6,703 nt of DNA. Source: Pseudomonadota bacterium. Its GTDB lineage: Bacteria; Pseudomonadota; Gammaproteobacteria; Steroidobacterales; Steroidobacteraceae. The notes under the pieces were generated by a model, which worked only from the letters and a program-made list of their open reading frames with translations, made no database searches and was not told where the DNA came from. The position numbers were made by a program, and so were the translations under genes. This document shows positions 1 to 6,703 of the stretch, piece after piece (within the stretch, counting starts at the first letter, position 1; every line of letters starts with the position of its first letter). The stretch covers positions 1 through 6,703 of the forward strand of contig JAJXYU010000127.1 of assembly GCA_021780395.1 (NCBI GenBank). The letters are read 5' to 3'.

Positions 1-4
1 TGAC

Positions 5-10
5 TAAAAT
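5..10 (+). promoter_or_regulatory. possible -10 element for pepA
   Basis: TAAAAT matches the sigma70 -10 consensus TATAAT at five of six positions and lies in the only AT-rich stretch upstream of pepA (about positions 1-45). Initiation would fall near position 17 and give a leader of about 77 bases. The matching -35 box would lie before the window starts, so it cannot be checked. In many Proteobacteria lptF is transcribed divergently from pepA, so this AT-rich patch could also serve a gene on the other strand. This is a weak call. Confidence 0.25.
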
Positions 11-82
11 TCGCCAAAAAGCGATCTTTGCGGAAAAATCCAACCGTCTTCGTCGCGAGACCGCGGCGGCACGGCACCCAAC

Positions 83-88
83 AAGGAG
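83..88 (+). promoter_or_regulatory. Shine-Dalgarno of pepA, decides the start
   Basis: AAGGAG ends five bases before the ATG at 94, which is ideal spacing. The reading frame stays open upstream to a TTG at 28, but that codon lacks a comparable ribosome binding site and would add 22 residues with no counterpart at the usual PepA N-terminus. The ATG at 94 is therefore the better start. Confidence 0.8.
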
Positions 89-93
89 CGAGC

Positions 94-1593
94 ATGGAAT
101 TCAAAGCGATCACTGATCCCCGGGCGCGTGCCGCGACCGCCTGCGCGGTCATCGGCATGCACGATGACGGCGCGCTCGGCCCCGCGGCACAGCTCGTCGA
201 TCAGCGGATCGGTGGCGCCGCCGCACGCTTGTTCGCGTCGAAGGATTTCGCGGCGAAACTCGGCGACACGATGCTGATCACGCGGACCGGCCGCGAGGGC
301 CCCCCGCGCGTGCTGCTCGTCGGACTCGGCGCCCAGAAGAAATTCGAGCGCAAGCAGTACCGCAGGGCGGCGCAGGCCGCCGCGCAGGCGCTGCTGAAGA
401 CCGGCGCGACGGACGCGAACGTGTATCTCGCGGTCGACGCGGGCACGGATCTCGGACTCGACGAGTACCGCCGAGCGCGGGCGATCGCGGAAGCGTTCCG
501 CGGCCAAAGCTACCGGATCCCGGATCTCAAGACGGGGCCGAAGCCGAAGCCGCCGCGCCTGCGCGAAGTGCGGGTCGCGACCGGCAGCGCGGGCGATGCC
601 CGTCATGCCCAGCGCGGTCTCGACGACGGCGTCGCGGTCGCCGAGGGCGTCGCGTTCGCGCGCGATCTGGCGAACCTGCCGCCGAACGTATGCACGCCGA
701 GCCACATCGGGCTGCGCGCGCAATCGATGCGCGAGATGCGCGGGGTCAAGGTCACGGTGCTCGGTGAACGGCAGATCAAGGCGCTCAAGATGGGCGCGTT
801 CCTTGCGGTCGCCCAGGGCTCGACCGAGCCGCCGCGGCTGGTCGTGTGCGAATACCGGGGCGCGCCGCGCGCGCAGGCGCCGATCTGCCTGGTCGGCAAG
901 GGCATCACGTTCGATTCCGGCGGCATCTCGCTGAAGGACCCGCCGGCGATGGACGAGATGAAGTTCGACATGTGCGGCGCGGCGACCGTGCTCGGCGCGT
1001 TCCGCACCGCGGCACGCCTGCGGCTGCCGATCAACCTCGTCGCGATCGTTCCGACCTGCGAGAACATGCCGGCGGGCAACGCGGTGAAGCCGGCGGACAT
1101 CGTGACGACGATGTCGGGCCAGACGGTCGAGGTCCTGAACACCGACGCCGAGGGCCGGCTGATCCTGTGCGACGCGCTCACCTACAGCCGCCGCTTCAAG
1201 CCCGCCGCGGTGATCGACGTCGCGACCCTGACGGGCGCCTGCGTGATCGCGCTCGGCAACCACTTCAGCGGTCTGATGAGCAACGACGACGCGCTCGCCG
1301 CGGAGGTCGCCGCCGCGGGACGGCGCGCCGACGACCGCGCGTGGCACCTGCCGATCGGCGAGGAGTACGTCGAGCAGCTCAAGAGCAATTTCGCCGACGT
1401 CGCGAACGTCGGCGGGCGCGAAGGCGGTGCGTGCACCGCGGCCGCGTTCCTCTCGAAGTTCACCGCGGACCTGAAGTGGGCCCACCTCGATATCGCGGGC
1501 ACCGCGTGGCTCGGTGGCGCCCAGAAGGGGAGCACCGGCCGACCGGTGCCCCTGCTGGTCGACTTCCTGCTCGAGCGCGCCCGCGCGAAATGA
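94..1593 (+). CDS. pepA: leucyl aminopeptidase PepA (M17 family)
   Basis: A 499-residue cytosolic di-metal aminopeptidase that removes N-terminal residues, preferably leucine, from peptides. E. coli PepA is 503 residues long. The N-terminal macro-like domain spans about residues 1-165 and the catalytic M17 domain the rest. The signature NTDAEGRL is at 349-356. The metal ligands known from E. coli PepA are all present, shifted by one: K269, D274, D292, D351 and E353. The catalytic K281 and R355 are also intact. The tail carries the conserved AHLDIAGTAW and TGRPV stretches, so the protein is full length. The start at 94 is chosen for its AAGGAG site. The stop overlaps the holC start by four bases (ATGA), the typical pepA-holC arrangement. 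E. coli PepA also binds DNA (Xer recombination at cer, carAB control). Whether this one does cannot be told from the sequence. Identification is secure. Confidence 0.97.
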   Translation: MEFKAITDPRARAATACAVIGMHDDGALGPAAQLVDQRIGGAAARLFASKDFAAKLGDTMLITRTGREGPPRVLLVGLGAQKKFERKQYRRAAQAAAQALLKTGATDANVYLAVDAGTDLGLDEYRRARAIAEAFRGQSYRIPDLKTGPKPKPPRLREVRVATGSAGDARHAQRGLDDGVAVAEGVAFARDLANLPPNVCTPSHIGLRAQSMREMRGVKVTVLGERQIKALKMGAFLAVAQGSTEPPRLVVCEYRGAPRAQAPICLVGKGITFDSGGISLKDPPAMDEMKFDMCGAATVLGAFRTAARLRLPINLVAIVPTCENMPAGNAVKPADIVTTMSGQTVEVLNTDAEGRLILCDALTYSRRFKPAAVIDVATLTGACVIALGNHFSGLMSNDDALAAEVAAAGRRADDRAWHLPIGEEYVEQLKSNFADVANVGGREGGACTAAAFLSKFTADLKWAHLDIAGTAWLGGAQKGSTGRPVPLLVDFLLERARAK

Positions 1594-2042
1594 CCGGACG
1601 GGTCGATTTCTACGTGCTCGACCGGGAGGACTCGCGACAACGGATGGTCGTCGGGTGCCGGCTCGCGGAGAAGGCGTACCTGCGCGATCTGCGCGCGGTG
1701 CTGCTCGCGGACACCACCGGCGACGCCGAAGCGCTCGACGCGCTGCTGTGGACGTTCGCCGATCCCTCGTTCGTCCCGCACGGCCTCATCGTGAACGGCG
1801 CCGCCGCCGATCCGTCCGCACCGGTGCAATTGACTGCGGATGCGGCTCGGGCACCCGCGGCGGACGTGCTCGTGAACCTGAGCGCCCGGATGCCCGAAGG
1901 CTTCGAGCGCTACCCGCGGATCGCCGAGATCGTCGACGCCGAGCCGGGTCGCCGCGAGCGGGCACGCGAGCGATTCAAGACGTACCGCGACCACGCACTG
2001 GTGGTCGAGACCCACCGCCTGCACGACGGCGACGAGCCTTGA
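1590..2042 (+). CDS. holC: DNA polymerase III subunit chi (HolC)
   Basis: A 150-residue protein, close to the 147 of E. coli chi. Chi pairs with psi (HolD) in the clamp-loader complex and contacts the C-terminal tail of single-stranded DNA-binding protein, linking the polymerase to SSB-coated DNA. Family features in order are: FYVLD at 7-11; CRLAEKAY at 23-30; the hallmark LDALLWTFADPSFVPHG at 49-65; VLVNLS at 93-98; ERYPRIAEIVDAE at 106-118; and the basic RARERFKTYRD at 124-134, followed by VVETHRL. The ATG at 1590 overlaps the pepA stop as ATGA. No good Shine-Dalgarno sequence is visible, so translation probably depends on coupling to pepA. No holD is in the window; many Betaproteobacteria lack a recognisable one. 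Identification is strong from motifs, length and the pepA-holC-valS context. Confidence 0.95.
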   Translation: MTGRVDFYVLDREDSRQRMVVGCRLAEKAYLRDLRAVLLADTTGDAEALDALLWTFADPSFVPHGLIVNGAAADPSAPVQLTADAARAPAADVLVNLSARMPEGFERYPRIAEIVDAEPGRRERARERFKTYRDHALVVETHRLHDGDEP

Positions 2043-2058
2043 CGGGAGCGCCGCGACG

Positions 2059-2337
2059 ATGAGCGACGACCTCGAGGACACCGGGGAGATCCCGATCCTG
2101 ACCGATGCGGTTCTCGGCGCGACGCCGCCGGCGCCGTCGCGGGCCGCGGCGACCGCGATCCTCGCTGAGGTGCTGAACCTCGCCGATTCGCTGCTCCACC
2201 AGGCCGCGAAGGACATCGAGGCGACGTTGTTCGAGAACGTCTACGACCGCCTGCGGTCGCAGCTGCCGGAGATCGTGGATCGCGTGCTCCGGGCGCACGG
2301 CGCAAGCGACGACGAGGCGTCCGACCACGCCGATTGA
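2059..2337 (+). CDS. small hypothetical protein, DUF2486-like
   Basis: A 92-residue protein of unknown function between holC and valS. The acidic N-terminus (residues 1-10, SDDLEDTGE) leads into [10 protein letters not shown] (11-20), then a Pro/Ala-rich linker (21-31). A probable long amphipathic helical stretch follows (about 32-79, containing NLADSLLHQ and [21 protein letters not shown]). The tail is acidic (83-92). There is no signal peptide or membrane segment, so it is probably cytosolic. The ATG at 2059 has GGGAG at 2044-2048, ten bases upstream, and begins 16 bases after the holC stop, so it is probably co-transcribed with pepA and holC. The IPILT-type start and the position recall the DUF2486 proteins of Betaproteobacteria. 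I base that on memory of the family and cannot confirm it by search. A real gene is likely because it fills the gap with good spacing and high-GC codon use like its neighbours. No function is assigned. Confidence 0.8.
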   Translation: MSDDLEDTGEIPILTDAVLGATPPAPSRAAATAILAEVLNLADSLLHQAAKDIEATLFENVYDRLRSQLPEIVDRVLRAHGASDDEASDHAD

Positions 2338-2348
2338 GCGCTGCCGGC

Positions 2349-2354
2349 TATAAT
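2349..2354 (+). promoter_or_regulatory. perfect -10 box directly before valS
   Basis: TATAAT is an exact sigma70 -10 consensus inside very GC-rich DNA. It ends six bases before the valS ATG at 2361. Standard sigma70 geometry (-12 to -7) puts the start of transcription at or within a base or two of that A, so the transcript would be essentially leaderless. No convincing -35 box sits 16-18 bases upstream (about 2325-2332, CCACGCCG), and the extended -10 TG is missing (GGC precedes the box). Strength is therefore uncertain, and the promoter may need an activator or be secondary to read-through from pepA-holC. Confidence 0.5.
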
Positions 2355-2360
2355 CGGCGG

Positions 2361-5126
2361 ATGGACAAAGCGTACTCACCCGCCGCGATCGAATCGCGGA
2401 TCTACGCCCGATGGGAATCGCTCGAGGCCTTCAAGCCGAGCGGGGTCGGGCCTGCGTATTCGATCGTGATCCCGCCGCCGAACGTCACCGGCACGCTGCA
2501 CATGGGTCACGCATTCCAGGACACGGTGATGGACGCGCTGATCCGCCATCGGCGGATGGAAGGGTTCGACACGCTGTGGCAGCCCGGCACGGATCACGCC
2601 GGGATCGCGACGCAGATGGTCGTCGAGCGCCAGCTGAACGCCCAGGGCACCGGTCGCGTCGAACTCGGCCGCGAGACGTTCGTCGAGCGCGTGTGGGACT
2701 GGAAGCGCCATTCCGGAGACACGATCTCGCGGCAGATGCGGCGGCTCGGCGCGTCGGTCGACTGGAGCCGGGATCGCTTCACGATGGATCCGGCGCTGTC
2801 GCACGCGGTCACCGAGGTGTTCGTTCGGCTCTACCGCGAGGGCCTGATCTACCGCGGCAAGCGGCTCGTGAACTGGGACCCGGTGCTGAAGACCGCGCTC
2901 TCGGACCTCGAGGTCGTCGCGGAGCCCGAACAAGGCCACTTGTGGCATCTGCGCTATCCGCTCGCCGACGGATCCGGCCACCTGGTGGTCGCGACCACGC
3001 GCCCCGAGACGATGCTCGGCGACGTCGCGGTCGCGGTGCATCCGGACGACGAACGATACCGCGCGCTGGTCGGCCGGCGCGTACGGCTCCCCCTCGCCGA
3101 CCGGGAGATCCCGGTGATCGCCGACGCCTACGTCGACCCCGCGTTCGGCAGCGGCTGCGTGAAGATCACGCCCGCGCACGACTTCAACGACTACGAGGTC
3201 GGCGAGCGTCACGGACTGCCACGGATCAACGTGCTGACCCCGGAGGCGAAGCTCACCGACGAGGCGCCCGCGCGCTACCGCGGGCTCGACCGATTCGAGG
3301 CCCGCGCCCGGATCGTGGCCGACCTCGAGGCCGAGGGGCTCCTCGAGCGGGTCGAGGCGCACCAGTCGATGGTCCCCCGCGGCGACCGTAGTCACACGAT
3401 CCTCGAACCGCTCCTCACCGACCAGTGGTTCGTGCGGATTGCGCCGCTCGCCGACCCGGCGATCCGCGCGGTCGAGGATGGCCGGATCCGCTTCGTTCCC
3501 GAGGGCTGGGCCGGCGTGTATTTCGACTGGATGCGCAACATCAAGGACTGGTGCATCAGCCGGCAGCTGTGGTGGGGCCACCGGATCCCGGCGTGGTACG
3601 ACGAGACCGGCCGCGTCTACGTCGGCCGCGACGAGCGCGACGCACGCTCGGCCGGTGGGCTCGGGTCCGAGGTGCGCCTGCGGCAGGACGAGGACGTGCT
3701 CGACACCTGGTTCTCCTCGGCGCTTTGGCCGTTCTCGACGCAAGGCTGGCCGGATGCGACCCGCGAGATGTCGGTGTACTACCCGACGAACGTGCTGGTC
3801 ACCGGATTCGACATCATCTTCTTCTGGGTCGCACGAATGATCATGATGGGCCTGAAGTTCACCGGCGAGGTGCCCTTCCGCGAAGTCTACGTGCACGGCC
3901 TGATCCGCGACCACGACGGCCAGAAGATGTCGAAATCGAAGGGCAACGTGATCGACCCGCTCGACATCGTCGACGGCGTGGATCTCGACGCCCTGATCGC
4001 CAAGCGCACCGCGGGACTGATGCAGCCGCAGATGAAGCCGGCGATCGAGCGCGCGACCCGCAAGCAGTTCCCGCAGGGCATCCCGGCGTTCGGCACCGAC
4101 GCGCTGCGCCTCAGCTTCGCCTCGCTCGCGACGCAGAGCCGTGACCTGCGCTTCGACATGGCGCGCGTGGAAGGGTATCGCAACTTCTGCAACAAGCTGT
4201 GGAACGCCGCGCGCTACGTCCTCGCGAACGAGGAGAGCGCCGCGGACGGCGGCGAGATCGAACTCGGGATCGCCGACCGCTGGATCCGCTCCCGGCTCGC
4301 CGCGACGCTCGCGAGAGTCGAGGCGGGCTTCGACGGCTACCGGCTCGACGCCGTCGCGAGTGCGCTCTACGAATTCACCTGGCACGAGTACTGCGACTGG
4401 TACGTCGAATCGACGAAGACGGTGCTGCAGGCACCGGACGCGAGCGCGGCGCAGAAGCGCGGCGCGCGGCGCACGCTGGTCGACACGCTGGAGACGCTGC
4501 TGCGCGCATTGCATCCGCTCGCGCCGTTCATCACGGAGGAGATCTGGCAGCGCGTCCGCGGTGAACCCGCTGGGAGCTCGGCGACGATCATGCGAGCCCC
4601 CTACCCCCGCGCCGCCGAGATCGCCGCCGATCCGGAGGCGGAGCGCGAGATGCACTGGGTGATGCAGTTCGTGCTCGGCGTGCGGCAGATCCGCGGCGAG
4701 ATGGACATCGCACCGAGCCGCCGGCTCCCGGTGGTGCTGCAGAACGCCGGCCCCGGCGACGTCGCCTACCTCGACCGGAACGCCAAGACCCTGCAACGCC
4801 TGGCCGGCATCGACGCGCCGCGCGTGCTCGCCGCCGGGGAGGCGGCGCCGGTCGCCGCGGTCGCGCTGCTCGGCAGCCTCGAGATCCTGGTGCCGATGGC
4901 GGGCCTGATCGATCCGGCCGCCGAACGGGAACGGCTTGAGAAGCGCCGGCGCAGGGCCGAGGCGGACCTGCAGAAGCTGCGCGCGAAAGCCGCGAACGTC
5001 GAATTCGCGCGCAACGCGCCGCCCGAGATCGTCGCCAAGGACGCGGCACGCATCGTCGAGCTGGAAACGGAGATCGGACAGCTCGAGCGCCAGGCGGCGC
5101 GCGTACGGGCGCTGCTCGCCGGTTGA
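2361..5126 (+). CDS. valS: valyl-tRNA synthetase (ValRS)
   Basis: A 921-residue class I aminoacyl-tRNA synthetase that charges tRNA-Val with valine in the cytosol; E. coli ValS is 951 residues. The Rossmann core opens with [13 protein letters not shown] (38-50, the HIGH motif), and KMSKS is at 522-526. The CP1 editing domain that hydrolyses Thr-tRNA-Val is intact: TTRPET at 212-217 and [10 protein letters not shown] at 268-277. Its R214, K268, T270, D274 and D277 correspond to editing residues known in Thermus ValRS. The core strand [12 protein letters not shown] is at 402-413. The anticodon-binding helical domain starts near 638, and the C-terminal tRNA-binding coiled coil spans about 851-920, rich in Arg, Glu and Leu. 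I chose the ATG at 2361. An in-frame TTG at 2334 overlaps the preceding stop and would add nine residues, but it has no well-placed ribosome binding site. No Shine-Dalgarno is visible before 2361 either, which fits a leaderless start. The gene is complete with no missing motif. Confidence 0.97.
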   Translation: MDKAYSPAAIESRIYARWESLEAFKPSGVGPAYSIVIPPPNVTGTLHMGHAFQDTVMDALIRHRRMEGFDTLWQPGTDHAGIATQMVVERQLNAQGTGRVELGRETFVERVWDWKRHSGDTISRQMRRLGASVDWSRDRFTMDPALSHAVTEVFVRLYREGLIYRGKRLVNWDPVLKTALSDLEVVAEPEQGHLWHLRYPLADGSGHLVVATTRPETMLGDVAVAVHPDDERYRALVGRRVRLPLADREIPVIADAYVDPAFGSGCVKITPAHDFNDYEVGERHGLPRINVLTPEAKLTDEAPARYRGLDRFEARARIVADLEAEGLLERVEAHQSMVPRGDRSHTILEPLLTDQWFVRIAPLADPAIRAVEDGRIRFVPEGWAGVYFDWMRNIKDWCISRQLWWGHRIPAWYDETGRVYVGRDERDARSAGGLGSEVRLRQDEDVLDTWFSSALWPFSTQGWPDATREMSVYYPTNVLVTGFDIIFFWVARMIMMGLKFTGEVPFREVYVHGLIRDHDGQKMSKSKGNVIDPLDIVDGVDLDALIAKRTAGLMQPQMKPAIERATRKQFPQGIPAFGTDALRLSFASLATQSRDLRFDMARVEGYRNFCNKLWNAARYVLANEESAADGGEIELGIADRWIRSRLAATLARVEAGFDGYRLDAVASALYEFTWHEYCDWYVESTKTVLQAPDASAAQKRGARRTLVDTLETLLRALHPLAPFITEEIWQRVRGEPAGSSATIMRAPYPRAAEIAADPEAEREMHWVMQFVLGVRQIRGEMDIAPSRRLPVVLQNAGPGDVAYLDRNAKTLQRLAGIDAPRVLAAGEAAPVAAVALLGSLEILVPMAGLIDPAAERERLEKRRRRAEADLQKLRAKAANVEFARNAPPEIVAKDAARIVELETEIGQLERQAARVRALLAG

Positions 5127-5141
5127 CCGCAGGATCGCGGC

Positions 5142-6703
<1,562 letters not shown>

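Noticed and set aside
4..1485. A 493-codon open frame antisense to pepA
   Set aside because: Same kind of GC-driven shadow: repetitive Arg/Ala/Asp composition, no known motif, and complete overlap with a well-supported pepA.
846..1589. A possible N-terminal extension of holC reaching far back into pepA
   Set aside because: The frame is open but its translation is Arg-rich noise inside the pepA catalytic domain. The HolC family starts at the MTGRVDFYVLD segment, and the total length from 1590 matches chi.
1182..2216. A 344-codon antisense frame across pepA, holC and the small ORF
   Set aside because: No domain or ribosome binding site that I can recognise, composition typical of a shadow frame, and it spans three better-supported genes.
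2376..4796. An 806-codon open frame antisense to valS
   Set aside because: Its translation is low-complexity and rich in Arg, Ala, Asp and His with no recognisable domain. It mirrors valS codon use in GC-rich DNA, where antisense stops are rare. valS on the other strand has full motif support.
5127..5140. An alternative hairpin, CCGC/GCGG with a six-base loop, after valS
   Set aside because: Only four base pairs, no T-run, and mutually exclusive with the longer 7-bp stem at 5135-5152.

Overview
This is a compact, GC-rich (by eye roughly two-thirds or more G+C) bacterial housekeeping segment. It holds four recognisable genes, pepA, holC, valS and prfC, plus one small hypothetical gene. The pepA-holC-valS order is classic for Gamma- and Betaproteobacteria. 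The small IPILT-containing ORF between holC and valS resembles the DUF2486-type proteins I recall at this spot in Betaproteobacteria. I therefore infer a betaproteobacterium or close relative; nothing here fixes the genus.

Layout. Positions 1-93 are the pepA leader: the first ~45 bases are relatively AT-rich and probably hold promoter elements that are partly cut off by the window edge. pepA (94-1593, +) encodes the M17 leucyl aminopeptidase with every metal and catalytic residue in place. holC (1590-2042, +) encodes the chi subunit of DNA polymerase III and overlaps pepA by an ATGA junction. A 92-residue hypothetical gene (2059-2337, +) follows closely. valS (2361-5126, +) encodes a complete valyl-tRNA synthetase. 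It is preceded by a perfect TATAAT placed so that transcription would begin at or next to the A of the ATG. prfC (5142 to the window end, -) encodes peptide chain release factor 3. It converges on valS with only 15 bases between the stop codons and lacks about 12 N-terminal residues, which lie beyond the window.

Functionally this is protein turnover (PepA), replisome assembly (chi), tRNA charging (ValRS) and translation termination (RF3). The first three genes look like one co-transcribed unit; valS can be read from it but may also have its own promoter. No mobile element, CRISPR array, RNA gene, toxin-antitoxin pair or defence module is visible. I found no convincing new biological system. 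The points most worth checking are the possible leaderless valS transcript, the small holC-valS ORF, and the tight convergent valS/prfC junction with a hairpin over the prfC stop codon.
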